This document shows, piece after piece, positions 25,988 through 34,715 of a stretch of DNA of 64,000 nt (its first letter is position 1; every line of letters begins with the position of its first letter). The position numbers and the translations under genes were made by a program. Origin of the DNA: Leifsonia sp. AK011 (lineage in GTDB: Bacteria; Actinomycetota; Actinomycetes; Actinomycetales; Microbacteriaceae); assembly GCF_013410945.1 (NCBI RefSeq), contig NZ_JACCCH010000001.1:372001-436000 (forward strand). Reading direction: 5' to 3'. The notes below the pieces were generated by a model that saw nothing but the letters and a program-made list of their open reading frames with translations, was not told the DNA's origin and did no database searches.

Positions 25988-27040
25988 ATGAGGAACATCG
26001 AATTCGGTCTCGACACATTCGCCTACGCCACCGACGACGGGCGCGGTGGGGAGGTTGCCGGCGACCAGGTGATCCGGAACCTGATCGAGGAGGCGGTGCT
26101 TGCTGAGGAGGTTGGCATCGACTCCTTCAATATTGGCGAGCACTACCGCAAGGACCTCATGGACACCGCGAGCCCCGTGATCCTTGCCTCGATCGCGAGT
26201 CGGACTACCAGATTGCGCGTTGGCACCGCCGTCACTGTGCTGAGCACTCAGGATCCCGTGAGGGTGTTCCACAACTTCTCCACCCTTGATGCGGTCTCCG
26301 ACGGACGCGCTCAACTGATTGTGGGAAGGGGTTCGGCCAGTGAGTCCTTCCCGCTGTTCGGGTACGACCTCTCCGACTACGAGGAGCTCTTCGAGGAGAA
26401 GCTCGAGTTGTTCACGCGGCTGTTGCGGGAGAAGCAGGTCACCTGGTCGGGGAAGTACCGTCCGCCGCTGAACAACGAGGTCGTCAACCCACCCCTTCCG
26501 TCAGGCCATCTCCCAACGTGGGTTGCCGTTGGAGGCAGTCCCCAATCGGTCGTGAGGGCGGCCAGATACGGGCTACCACTGATGCTCGCGATCATCGGCG
26601 GGCATCCGACTCGATTCCGCCCCTATGTTGACCTGTTCCACCGCACGACTGCTGAGTTCGGCCACGGCCGCCAGAAAGTCGGCATCCATTCGCCGGGCCT
26701 GATCGCTGAGACTGATCAGGCGGCAATCGACCTGCAGTGGCCATACTGGCGAGCGCTCTTCGAGCAGGAGGCGCGCATCCGAGGCTGGCAGGTGCCGAGC
26801 AAGGACCACTATCTCGCCGAGGTACAGGGCGGATCCCTCTACGTCGGATCACCCGACACCATCGCTCCCCGCATCGCCAACGCGATTCGCGGCCTCGGCG
26901 CGGACCGCTTCGACCTCGCCTACGCCAGCGGTCACGTTCCGCATGAAGTGCGGATGCGCAACATTGAACTCTTCGGTCGAGAGGTCATCCCGCAGGTCCG
27001 CGAACTTCTCGCCCAGAACACGACAGAGGTGACCGCATGA
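25988..27040 (+). CDS. LLM-class flavin-dependent oxidoreductase, first copy
   Basis: A 350-residue luciferase-like TIM-barrel oxidoreductase that uses FMN or F420. Family features include FNIGEHYRKDLMDTASP (about 49-65), RTTRLRVGTAVTVLSTQDPV and GRAQLIVGRGSASESFPLFG. About half of the residues match the next gene by eye, so the pair arose by duplication. It starts at ATG 25988 and ends overlapping the next gene by ATGA. The downstream F420-NADP reductase-like gene suggests F420. Confidence 0.92.
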   Translation: MRNIEFGLDTFAYATDDGRGGEVAGDQVIRNLIEEAVLAEEVGIDSFNIGEHYRKDLMDTASPVILASIASRTTRLRVGTAVTVLSTQDPVRVFHNFSTLDAVSDGRAQLIVGRGSASESFPLFGYDLSDYEELFEEKLELFTRLLREKQVTWSGKYRPPLNNEVVNPPLPSGHLPTWVAVGGSPQSVVRAARYGLPLMLAIIGGHPTRFRPYVDLFHRTTAEFGHGRQKVGIHSPGLIAETDQAAIDLQWPYWRALFEQEARIRGWQVPSKDHYLAEVQGGSLYVGSPDTIAPRIANAIRGLGADRFDLAYASGHVPHEVRMRNIELFGREVIPQVRELLAQNTTEVTA

Positions 27041-28104
27041 GCACGCAACACATCGAATTCGGTCTCAATTCATTCGGCGAGCTCATAGGCGACGGTACTG
27101 GGCGTACCGGCAGCCCCGCCGACAGCGTCCGAGCGATCGTCGAGGAGGCAGTGCTGGCCGAGAAGGTCGGCATCGACATCTTCAGTATCGGCGAGCACTA
27201 CCGGCCCGAGATGGTCGACTCCGCAAACCACGTCATCCTGGGAACGATCGCTGGCCGCACCGAGAGTATCCGACTCGGGACGTCGGTCACCGTGCTCAGC
27301 ACCAATGACCCGGTGCGGATCTACGCAGAAGCCGCAACCCTTCAGGCACTCTCCCATGGTCGAGCCCAGCTGGTCGTCGGCCGCGCCTCCGCGACCGAAT
27401 CATTCCCGCTTTTCGGCTACGACCTGGCCGACTACGAAACCCTGTTCGAGGAGAAGCTCGATCTCCTGGCGCAGCTGATGCGAAACCAACCAGTGACATG
27501 GTCCGGCTCGACTCGCAGCTCCCTCACCAACCAATCCGTCCAACCCGCCATCGAGCCTGACTCGATTCCGGTGTGGGTCGGGGTCGGAGGCAGCCCCCAG
27601 TCGGTGATCAGGGCAGCGCGCTACAGAATGCCGCTCATGCTCGCGATAGTCGGAGGCAACCCCTCGCGTTTCGCACCCTTTGTCGACCTGTATCACCGTG
27701 CACTGCAGGAACTCGGACACGCCCCCCTGCCGATAGCGGAACACTCCCTCGGCTTCTTTGCCGCCACAGACGAGGAGGCACGCGACACCTATTGGCCGCT
27801 CTGGAAAGCTCGCATGACTGACATCAGCCGTGAACGGGGATTCCGCGCCCCGACTCCAGAGAACTTCTACGCCGAAACACAGGGAGGAGCACTATTCGTC
27901 GGTTCACCCGAAACTATGGCCAACCGAATTGCCAGCACCATCCGAACTCTCGGCCTCAGCCGTTTCGATCTGAAGTACGACGTCGTTGACATGCCACCCG
28001 AGCTCCGATTCCAGAGCATCGAGCTCTTCGGCCGCGAAGTCATCCCTCGCGTGCGGGAATTGCTCGCGAAAGATGAGGAGGCCGCCGGTGGCACAGATCA
28101 CTGA
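27037..28104 (+). CDS. LLM-class flavin-dependent oxidoreductase, second copy
   Basis: A 355-residue paralogue of the preceding protein with the same landmarks: FSIGEHYRPEMVDSANHVIL (about 50-69), GRAQLVVGRASATESFPLFG and a GGSPQSVIRAARYRMPLMLA block. The pair may form a heterodimer, as bacterial luciferases do, or act on different substrates. Its end overlaps the reductase gene that follows by 17 bases. It is co-transcribed with 25988-27040 from the HxlR-controlled promoter. Confidence 0.92.
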   Translation: MSTQHIEFGLNSFGELIGDGTGRTGSPADSVRAIVEEAVLAEKVGIDIFSIGEHYRPEMVDSANHVILGTIAGRTESIRLGTSVTVLSTNDPVRIYAEAATLQALSHGRAQLVVGRASATESFPLFGYDLADYETLFEEKLDLLAQLMRNQPVTWSGSTRSSLTNQSVQPAIEPDSIPVWVGVGGSPQSVIRAARYRMPLMLAIVGGNPSRFAPFVDLYHRALQELGHAPLPIAEHSLGFFAATDEEARDTYWPLWKARMTDISRERGFRAPTPENFYAETQGGALFVGSPETMANRIASTIRTLGLSRFDLKYDVVDMPPELRFQSIELFGREVIPRVRELLAKDEEAAGGTDH

Positions 28105-28774
28105 CACGACACAGCGACTGGGGATCGTCGGCGCGGGGAAGATAGGCACATCGATCGCGCGGGCCGCCGTCGCCGCGGGCTACGAAGTCACCATCTCGGG
28201 ATCGGGGTCGATCGACCGCAGCGCACTCACCATCGAGATCCTCGCACCTGGAGCCCACGCCGCGACCACCGCACAAGTCGTCGAATCCCACAAACTCATC
28301 GTGCTCGCCGTACCCACTCACAAATTCCGCGAACTCGATCACGACCTCTTCAACGGAAAAGTGGTCATCGACGCCATGAACTACTGGGAACCCATCGACG
28401 GCTCTGACCCGGAACTCGCCGAGGCGGAGCACGGCTCGAGCACGATAGTGCAGGCGTGGTTCGACTCGGCGAAAGTGGTCAAGAGCTTCAACCAACTCGG
28501 TTACCACCAATTCGACGAACACCGTCAGCCCGACCCAACTGGGGTCCGAACCGCAATCGCCGCGGCCAGCAACCACCCCGACGCACTCGAGGTCGTGCTG
28601 CAACTCATTGACGATCTAGGCTTCGACCCTGTTCACGCTGGCTCTCTCGAAGCAGGGAAAGCACTAGATCCCGGAGGGCCCGGCTTCGGCGCCGCGCTGC
28701 CCGCAGACCAACTGACCGCTGCCCTGTCGCAACTTGCGACCGCCAGCGGCTGGGCGAGCATCGCCACCTCGTAG
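28088..28774 (+). CDS. F420-dependent NADP reductase-like protein
   Basis: A 228-residue Rossmann protein of the NADP-oxidoreductase, coenzyme F420-dependent family. It opens RLGIVGAGKIGTSIARAAVA (about 10-29) and continues with KLIVLAVPTHKFREL and VVIDAMNYWEP. I chose GTG 28088, preceded by GATGAGGAG; an ATG five codons earlier is possible. It overlaps the second luciferase-like gene by 17 bases. Such enzymes move hydride between NADPH and F420, which would supply the two neighbours with reduced cofactor. The cofactor is inferred from family and context. Confidence 0.85.
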   Translation: MAQITDTTQRLGIVGAGKIGTSIARAAVAAGYEVTISGSGSIDRSALTIEILAPGAHAATTAQVVESHKLIVLAVPTHKFRELDHDLFNGKVVIDAMNYWEPIDGSDPELAEAEHGSSTIVQAWFDSAKVVKSFNQLGYHQFDEHRQPDPTGVRTAIAAASNHPDALEVVLQLIDDLGFDPVHAGSLEAGKALDPGGPGFGAALPADQLTAALSQLATASGWASIATS

Positions 28775-28785
28775 TCCCAGCACCT

Positions 28786-28820
28786 GTTGATACGTTTCTA
28801 CGTTCTATCGTAGAATCAAC
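28786..28820. promoter_or_regulatory. Palindrome in front of the ArsR-like gene
   Basis: TTCTACG-TTCTAT-CGTAGAA (28796-28815), flanked by GTTGAT and ATCAAC, ends 3 bases before the ATG at 28823. It is a likely autoregulatory operator. Confidence 0.75.
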
Positions 28821-28822
28821 AC

Positions 28823-29353
28823 ATGATCGACAACGACACGGATGCCCTCCGCCTCGCCATAACGTCACTCTCCGATCGCGTGGCAGCGCTCGAGGGCGCT
28901 CGCAACACGCAGACGGAGGCGATGGCGGCGACCGGGGACGCCCTGTGGGCGCTCGCGGGGCTCCGTGAGCGGCTGGCCGAGCATCCGTCGACCGCGAAGG
29001 GTGCCGTGATGATCGTCGGCTCCGTCACCACGCCGACGGGAGCCCCCGTCGAGTGGCAGCAGGGCGCGGGCACGGAGGGACTCTTCGAGGTCGACTGGAG
29101 CGAGCGGGCTGCGGGGTTCGCGGCGCTCGCCCATCCCGTGCGTCTTGAGCTCCTGCGACACGTCATGTCGGGCACCACCACGACGTCGGGGCTCGCCGCG
29201 ATCGAATCGCTCGGAACCACCGGCCAGCTGCACCACCACCTCCGGCAGCTGCTCGCGACGGGGTGGCTCAAGCAGAGCGGGCGCGGCAGCTACGAGGTGC
29301 CCGCCGCGCGCGCGGTGCCGTTGCTGGCGTGCCTCGTGGCGGTGGAACGATGA
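28823..29353 (+). CDS. ArsR-like winged-helix regulator
   Basis: A 176-residue protein. An N-terminal helical segment (TDALRLAITSLSDRVAALEG) of coiled-coil character precedes an ArsR-type winged helix: FAALAHPVRLELLRHVMSG (about 99-117) and TTGQLHHHLRQLLATGWLKQ (about 132-151). The coiled-coil extension is unusual for plain ArsR proteins and no metal-binding CxC motif is seen. It overlaps the M23 peptidase gene by ATGA. Confidence 0.87.
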   Translation: MIDNDTDALRLAITSLSDRVAALEGARNTQTEAMAATGDALWALAGLRERLAEHPSTAKGAVMIVGSVTTPTGAPVEWQQGAGTEGLFEVDWSERAAGFAALAHPVRLELLRHVMSGTTTTSGLAAIESLGTTGQLHHHLRQLLATGWLKQSGRGSYEVPAARAVPLLACLVAVER

Positions 29354-30156
29354 AGCGAGCGGCGCTCGGCCTCTACCGGGTGCGCGGCGTGATTCTCATC
29401 GTGATCGTTGTGGCGATGCTGGCCACGATCCCGCTGCGACTCGTCGCACCATCACTCGGGGACGTGGCGACGATTGTCATCCGTGTGGGCATCGGTGGGT
29501 TGGCCCTCGTCGCGGTGCTTGCAGTGGTCGGGTGGAGACTGCTGCCGCAGCATCCGCCGGTCACGGTCACGCCTCCCGTGAGTGGGCGATGGCTCGCGCT
29601 GAACAGCCCAGCCACGAAGGTACCGAGCCACGGCATCCGGGCCTACGGGCAGACCTACGCGATCGACCTCGTGTACGACCCAGCCGATGGGTCGCGGCCG
29701 GCCTTCGGGGGAACACCGTTCCGCACTGCCTCCGCGTATCCGGCCCTCGGGCAACCGGTGCTCGCCATGGTCGACGGCGTGGTCGTGACGGCGTCCGACG
29801 GCCTACGGGACCACCGGGCTCGCTCGAACTGGTTCGCACTCCTCTATATGTTCGCCGAGGGTGCCGTTCGCGAGATCGGCGGCCCGCGCTTCGTGATCGG
29901 CAACCACGTCGTGATCCGAACGGATGACGGCATCTACGCGCTCGTCGCCCACCTCCGCCGCGGATCCATCGCCGTCGCACCCGGCGACCGCGTGGTCGCA
30001 GGCCAGGTGATCGCGGCGTGCGGCAACAGCGGCAACACGACGGAGCCGCACGTGCACGCGCAGCTCATGGATCGGGCGTCCGCGTGGACCGGGCAAGGGA
30101 TCCCGTTCGAGTACGAGGGGCTACCGGTGCCGGCGGATGGGGAGTACCTGGGTTAG
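29350..30156 (+). CDS. Membrane-bound M23 (LytM-like) peptidase
   Basis: A 268-residue protein with two membrane helices (about 13-31 and 42-61) and an outward-facing M23 domain. The zinc residues are visible as His and Asp in SHGIRAYGQTYAIDLVYD and the HxH in PHVHAQL (about 238-244), with an additional His in VAHLRRG. M23 enzymes cut peptidoglycan cross-links or bind them when inactive; here the catalytic set looks complete. ATG 29350 overlaps the regulator gene, so the two form one unit and the regulator probably controls a wall-remodelling enzyme. Confidence 0.87.
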   Translation: MKRAALGLYRVRGVILIVIVVAMLATIPLRLVAPSLGDVATIVIRVGIGGLALVAVLAVVGWRLLPQHPPVTVTPPVSGRWLALNSPATKVPSHGIRAYGQTYAIDLVYDPADGSRPAFGGTPFRTASAYPALGQPVLAMVDGVVVTASDGLRDHRARSNWFALLYMFAEGAVREIGGPRFVIGNHVVIRTDDGIYALVAHLRRGSIAVAPGDRVVAGQVIAACGNSGNTTEPHVHAQLMDRASAWTGQGIPFEYEGLPVPADGEYLG

Positions 30157-30177
30157 CGCCCTCGGCTCCCTGCCCAC

Positions 30178-30912
30178 CTATGGCGTGCGGCGGCGAAGAG
30201 TGAGGGAGGCGACGGCGAGGGATGCCACGGCAAAGGCCCCAACGACGATAAGCGGTGACGCGACATCCCAGCCCTCCTCGCCCGCAGTGACCGCGTTGAT
30301 GGCATCGACCGCGTAGCTCAGCGGGAGCCAGTCCGAGATGGCCTGAAGTACGTCGGGCATCTCGTCGCGGGGTAGGAGCAGGCCGCCCAGGAAGATCTGC
30401 GGGAACACGACGACGGGCATGAACTGCACCGCCTGGAACTCTGTACTCGCGAAGGCGCTCGCGAGTAGGCCCAGGGCCGTGCCCAGAATCGCGTCGAGCA
30501 CCGCCACCAGCCCGAGTTGCCAGAGTGGTCCATCGACCTCGAGTCCGCAGACGCCAACGGCGAAGGAGACGGTGATGATCGCCTGCAGCGTGGCCATGGT
30601 GCCGAAGGCGATGGCGTAGCCGACGATGAAGTCGCTCTTGCCGAGGGGTGTCGACAGGAGTCGCTCGAGGGTGCCCGACCGGCGCTCGCGCAGGGTCGTC
30701 ACCGAGGTGATCAGGAACATCACGATGAAGGGGAACAGCGCGAGGATCGGCGCCCCGAACTGCTGGAAGACCCCCTCGGTATCGGTGAACATCCACGCGA
30801 AGAGTCCCACGAGGAGGCTGGGTGCAAAGAGCATGAGGACGATGGAGCGCGGGTCGTGCGAGAGCTGACGGAGTACGCGCCCGGCCGTCGCGAAGGTCGA
30901 GGTGACGCTCAT
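30178..30912 (-). CDS. ABC-2 type export permease
   Basis: A 244-residue membrane protein with six helices in the ABC-2 pattern. It has a cytoplasmic N-terminus, RQLSHDPRSIVLMLFAPSLL at about 15-34, the conserved block TLRERRSGTLERLLSTPL (about 73-90) and MPVVVFPQIFLGGLLLP near residue 170. It is translated with the ATPase through an ATGA overlap. The cargo could be a drug or a lipid; it is not evident. Confidence 0.92.
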   Translation of the reverse strand: MSVTSTFATAGRVLRQLSHDPRSIVLMLFAPSLLVGLFAWMFTDTEGVFQQFGAPILALFPFIVMFLITSVTTLRERRSGTLERLLSTPLGKSDFIVGYAIAFGTMATLQAIITVSFAVGVCGLEVDGPLWQLGLVAVLDAILGTALGLLASAFASTEFQAVQFMPVVVFPQIFLGGLLLPRDEMPDVLQAISDWLPLSYAVDAINAVTAGEEGWDVASPLIVVGAFAVASLAVASLTLRRRTP

Positions 30913-31628
30913 GCCGCCCTCCCGTGTCGCTCAATCATCGTGAGGAATGCCGAGTCGGGATCGGATGCCCCGGTCTCCTCGAGCAGGCCCTGCGGGGTCG
31001 TGTGTGCCACGAGCTGGCCGTCGCGCAGCAGCACGAGGTCGTCGCAACGCAGTGCTTCATCCATGACGTGGCTCGAGACCAGAAGCGTTGCTCCGCCGTC
31101 GGCCAGCTCACGGAAGATGCTCCACAGGCTCTCCCTGAGCACAGGGTCGAGTCCCACCGTCGGCTCGTCGAGAACGAGCACCTCCGGGGCACCCAGCATG
31201 GCGACCGCAAGCGACACCCTGCTGCGCTGGCCTCCGCTCAGGGAACTGACGCGCTGACCGGCCTGCCGGGAGAGTTCGACCTGATCGATCACCCTCTCCA
31301 CGTCGGCGCGCGGTGCGCGCAGGACTCGGGCGAAGTAGGCCAGGTTCTGGCGCACCGTCAGGTCGTCGTAGACCGAGGCCGCCTGGGTGGCGTAGGCCAC
31401 GCGACGACGGAGCACGGGCGATCCCGCCGGCTCGCCGAGCACGGTGACCGTGCCCGAAGTGATCTTCTGCACGCCGACGATGGAGCGCATGAGCGTCGAC
31501 TTGCCGCATCCCGAGGGCCCGAGGAGCCCCGTGATTCTGCCGGAGGATATGGCTATCGAGAAGTCGTCGAAGACCGTGGTCGACCCTCGCTTCACCGTCA
31601 GACCAGTTACATCAAGTGAATTATTCAT
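30909..31628 (-). CDS. ABC-2 type exporter ATPase
   Basis: A 239-residue ATPase with Walker A GPSGCGKST (about 37-45), the signature LSGGQRSRVSLAVAMLG (about 129-145), Walker B EVLVLDEPTVGLDP and switch His in SSHVMDEA, as in DrrA/CcmA-type exporters. Its start codon lies within the first of two repeats of an operator-like sequence, suggesting that the TetR protein from the gene just upstream blocks expression there. It is followed by the permease gene with ATGA overlap. Confidence 0.93.
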   Translation of the reverse strand: MNNSLDVTGLTVKRGSTTVFDDFSIAISSGRITGLLGPSGCGKSTLMRSIVGVQKITSGTVTVLGEPAGSPVLRRRVAYATQAASVYDDLTVRQNLAYFARVLRAPRADVERVIDQVELSRQAGQRVSSLSGGQRSRVSLAVAMLGAPEVLVLDEPTVGLDPVLRESLWSIFRELADGGATLLVSSHVMDEALRCDDLVLLRDGQLVAHTTPQGLLEETGASDPDSAFLTMIERHGRAA

Positions 31629-31647
31629 CGTGTGGTGAATTATTCAC
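31616..31647. promoter_or_regulatory. Paired near-palindromes at the exporter start
   Basis: GTGAATTATTCA (31616-31627) and GTGAATTATTCAC (31635-31647) are two copies of one near-palindromic word 19 bases apart. The first covers the ATPase start codon and the second lies between the tetR stop and that start. They are AT-rich islands in GC-rich DNA, typical of TetR operators. Confidence 0.75.
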
Positions 31648-31663
31648 TCGGGATGCAACGGTG

Positions 31664-32305
31664 TCAAGGATCGACGAGATACCTCTGCACGGTGGCTCCG
31701 ACGCGGGTCACCAGTTCATCCACTGAGGCATCCCTCAGCGCAGGCAACTCGAGGATGTAGCGGGTCACGATCAGGCCGGCGATCTGGCTCGCGACGAGCG
31801 ACGCACGGAGCGTGGCATCCTCGCCCTCCAGCGAATCCGCGATTCGGCTGAGGAGTTCCCGTGACAGGAAGCCCGCGAGTAGGGGCGTCGTGAGCCGATT
31901 GCCGATCGCCGCGCGCATGATGAGGGTTCCCCTCTTGCGCGTGTCCGGCTCCTCCCAGGATTCGAGCACGTAGCGCACGATGCGTTCACCGAGCTGATCC
32001 CGCGGACCCTCAAGCAGAAGGGGCACCTCCCGGTCGGGTCTCATGGGGGCATCGACCGTCGCGCCGAACAGGTCGGCCTTCGTGCCGAAGTAGTGATGGA
32101 TGAGGGCAGCATCGACGTTGGCGCGGCCTGCGATGCCACGAATCGTTGCGGCGTCGTACCCGAGTTCGCCGAACTCCTCTACGGCGGCCGACAGAATCAC
32201 TTGCCGAGTGTCATCACGCTCTCCGCGCCGCGGTCGACCGCGGCGACGTGGGGGCACGGCGTACTGCATCTGGCCAGCATAGGTCGAGGCATCGCGCGCC
32301 GTCAT
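31664..32305 (-). CDS. TetR-family regulator of the exporter
   Basis: A 213-residue protein with a basic N-terminal stretch PPRRRGRPRRGERDDTRQ and a TetR helix-turn-helix YDAATIRGIAGRANVDAALI (about 48-67), then HHYFGTKADLF. The C-terminal part, with PMRPDREVPLLLEGP, fits the TetR_C subfamily that often controls ABC-2 exporters. ATG 32305 is the likely start; ATG 32269 is an alternative. It is followed by the exporter genes on the same strand, with the operators between. Confidence 0.9.
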   Translation of the reverse strand: MTARDASTYAGQMQYAVPPRRRGRPRRGERDDTRQVILSAAVEEFGELGYDAATIRGIAGRANVDAALIHHYFGTKADLFGATVDAPMRPDREVPLLLEGPRDQLGERIVRYVLESWEEPDTRKRGTLIMRAAIGNRLTTPLLAGFLSRELLSRIADSLEGEDATLRASLVASQIAGLIVTRYILELPALRDASVDELVTRVGATVQRYLVDP

Positions 32306-32336
32306 GGGAGGAGCGGCTCCCAGCACGGATGCGCGC

Positions 32337-33395
32337 CTACTGCGGCGGCGCCGTCGTGTTGCCCACGCGCAGCGCCGCGGTGAACGCCTGCGGCTCCGTT
32401 TCTCCGTGTGCCAGCAGCTCCACCGCCGCGCGGCCGGCAGCACGGCCCTTGTCGACCGAGGGCTGGGCCATCGTCGTCAGCTCGTAGTCGCCGGCACCCT
32501 CGATGCGCACACCGTCGAAGCCGATCACGCTGAGGTCGCGTGGAACGGTGAGCCCCGCCTCCTCCGCTGCACGGATGACACCCAGCGCGAGCAGGTCGCT
32601 CTGGGCGATGACGGCAGTCGGTCGCGGTTCGGCCTCGAGCACCGAGCGGCCCGCCACGAGTCCGTCCTCGACGGATGATCCCCCCGCCACAACTCCAGGC
32701 ACATCGGGGAACACGTCGCGCGCACCGCGGATCCGTTCGAGTGTGGTGTGCACGCGACTGGCAGCCTCGGCCTGGGCCGTGAGGGGCCCTGTGGTGTGGG
32801 TTCCCTCGAGCGGGAGCGTCACGAGGGCAACACGGCGATGGCCGAGATCGTGCAGGTGGCGAGCGGCGCTGGCTGTGGCATCCCGGTTGTCGAGGTCGAT
32901 GTGGAGCACACCATCCATGGGGTCGGCCTCGATGGCCACGATCGGGATGCCACGCTGCCGGAACGCCGTCACGGGTGCGTCGAGTTCACGGCTGCACCCG
33001 ACCATGATCACCCCATCGACCGGGGCGGCGGCGAGTGTCGCGTGGTTGTCGCCGGTGTCCGTTAACAAGAGGAGTGAGTAGCCTGCGAGCCCGAGCTCCT
33101 CGGAGACTCCGTCGAGCATGGCGATGTTGACGGGGTCGCGGAAGGCATCGCTCAGGCGGTCCTCCATGACGACGCCGATGATGCCCGAACGTCCCCGGCG
33201 AAGTGATTGAGCGCGCGGGTCGGGGCCGGCGTAGTTGAGCTGCTCTGCGGCCGCGAGCACCTTGGCGCGCGTCGACTCGGAGACGGGCCCGGCCCCGCTG
33301 AAAGCGAGCGATGCCGTGGAGGCGGAGACACCCGCGAGCGCAGCAACGGCCGCGAGCGTGGGGCGCTCTGGGCTCTGGCTTGCCTCGGTCCGCAT
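32337..33395 (-). CDS. LacI-family repressor
   Basis: A 352-residue regulator. The N-terminal LacI helix-turn-helix is PTLAAVAALAGVSASTASLA (about 12-31), with hinge RAQSLRRGRSG and a sugar-binding-type effector domain opening IIGVVMEDRLSDAF. ATG 33395 is the likely start. It diverges from an MFS transporter gene and the shared gap holds two LacI-style palindromes. The effector is unknown. Confidence 0.94.
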   Translation of the reverse strand: MRTEASQSPERPTLAAVAALAGVSASTASLAFSGAGPVSESTRAKVLAAAEQLNYAGPDPRAQSLRRGRSGIIGVVMEDRLSDAFRDPVNIAMLDGVSEELGLAGYSLLLLTDTGDNHATLAAAPVDGVIMVGCSRELDAPVTAFRQRGIPIVAIEADPMDGVLHIDLDNRDATASAARHLHDLGHRRVALVTLPLEGTHTTGPLTAQAEAASRVHTTLERIRGARDVFPDVPGVVAGGSSVEDGLVAGRSVLEAEPRPTAVIAQSDLLALGVIRAAEEAGLTVPRDLSVIGFDGVRIEGAGDYELTTMAQPSVDKGRAAGRAAVELLAHGETEPQAFTAALRVGNTTAPPQ

Positions 33396-33409
33396 GGGTT
33401 GGTAGCTTA

Positions 33410-33439
33410 GTCGAATCGATTCGGTCGAATCGATTCGAC
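33410..33439. promoter_or_regulatory. Tandem LacI operators
   Basis: GTCGAATCGATTCGGT (33410-33425) and GTCGAATCGATTCGAC (33424-33439, perfect 16-base palindrome) lie 14 bases apart between the divergent lacI and MFS starts. The central CGATTCG/CGAATCG half-sites and even palindrome fit LacI-family binding. Confidence 0.88.
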
Positions 33440-33463
33440 CTCGCACAAGCACCGACGGACATC

Positions 33464-34711
33464 ATGACGCAGACCCTCACCCACCGCCAGAACATTGCCT
33501 GGCGCAACGCCACGTTCGCGGTCTTCGCCCTGCCCGGACTCGTGCTCGCGTCCTGGGCAGCACGCCTCCCCGCCGTGCGCGACTCGCTCGGAATCGGCCT
33601 CGACCAGGTGGGCGTTCTCGTGTTCGGCATCGCCGCGGGTTCGATCTTCGGCCTCGTGCTCTCGAGCCACATCATCGCCCGCTTCGGCGCACGAACCACG
33701 ATCCTTGCGGGCCTCACCGTCGTCGCGGCGGGTGTCGCGGTCGCAGGCATCGGCGCAACCACGGCGGTGTTCGGCGTCGTGTTCCTCGGCCTGTTCATGT
33801 TCGGCTTCTCATCGGGCATCACGGATGTCGCGATGAACGTCTCGGGCGCAGCCAACGAGCGCGCCCTGGGCAAGGCGATCATGCCGATCTTCCACGCCTT
33901 CTTCAGCTTCGGCACCATGGTGGGTGCGGGTCTCGGCGCACTCGCCGCGGCGCTCGCGATTCCGGTCGTGATCCACATGGGCATCGTCGCGGTGCTCGTG
34001 CTCATCGGGGCTCTCTCCACGTTCCGCTTCCTGCAGAGCGAGAAGGTCATGGAGGACGGCGAGCAGATCCCCGCGGATGACCACTCCCAGACCTGGCGCG
34101 GGCGCCTCTCGATCTGGCGCGACCCGCGCACCATCCTCATCGGTCTCGTGGTGCTCGCCGCCGCCTTCGCCGAGGGCACGGCCAACGACTGGCTGACGCT
34201 CGCCATGGTTGACGGCCACGGTGTGGACGAGGCGACCGGCGCTCTCGTGTTCGGTGTGTTCGTCACCGCCATGACAGCAGGTCGCCTCGGTGGCGTCGTG
34301 CTGCTGAACAAGTTCGGACGCGTTCCCGTGCTGCGGGCATCCTTCGTCCTTGCCGGCGTCGGCCTGCTCGTGATGATCGTCGTGCCCGACCCCATCGTCG
34401 CCACCGTCGGCGCTATCGCCTGGGGTCTCGGGTCTGCTCTCGGCTTCCCGATCGGGATGTCAGCAGCCGCCGACGACCCGAAGACCGCAGCCGCACGGGT
34501 GAGCGCCGTCGCCACCATCGGCTACCTGGCATTCCTTGCAGGGCCTCCGGTCATCGGCGTGCTGGGCGAGCAGGTGGGCATCCTGAATGCACTTCTCGTC
34601 GCGCTCGTGCTCTGCGCGATCGGCGTGTTCGTCTCAGGTGCGACGCGGGAGCCGTCGCGCACCCCCGCGAAGGCGGACACCTTCGCGGACCCGGGCGTTC
34701 CCTCCACCTGA
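33464..34711 (+). CDS. MFS transporter (YbjJ-like)
   Basis: A 415-residue transporter with twelve predicted helices and a central cytoplasmic loop (residues about 190-225, LQSEKVMEDGEQIPADDHSQ). The segment WAARLPAVRDSLGIG near residue 28 and GITDVAMNVSGAANER near 118 resemble YbjJ/FucP-like MFS members. The start ATG 33464 follows the tandem operators. Regulation by the divergent LacI protein suggests a sugar or nucleoside-type substrate, but this is inference. Confidence 0.9.
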   Translation: MTQTLTHRQNIAWRNATFAVFALPGLVLASWAARLPAVRDSLGIGLDQVGVLVFGIAAGSIFGLVLSSHIIARFGARTTILAGLTVVAAGVAVAGIGATTAVFGVVFLGLFMFGFSSGITDVAMNVSGAANERALGKAIMPIFHAFFSFGTMVGAGLGALAAALAIPVVIHMGIVAVLVLIGALSTFRFLQSEKVMEDGEQIPADDHSQTWRGRLSIWRDPRTILIGLVVLAAAFAEGTANDWLTLAMVDGHGVDEATGALVFGVFVTAMTAGRLGGVVLLNKFGRVPVLRASFVLAGVGLLVMIVVPDPIVATVGAIAWGLGSALGFPIGMSAAADDPKTAAARVSAVATIGYLAFLAGPPVIGVLGEQVGILNALLVALVLCAIGVFVSGATREPSRTPAKADTFADPGVPST

Positions 34712-34715
34712 CCTC

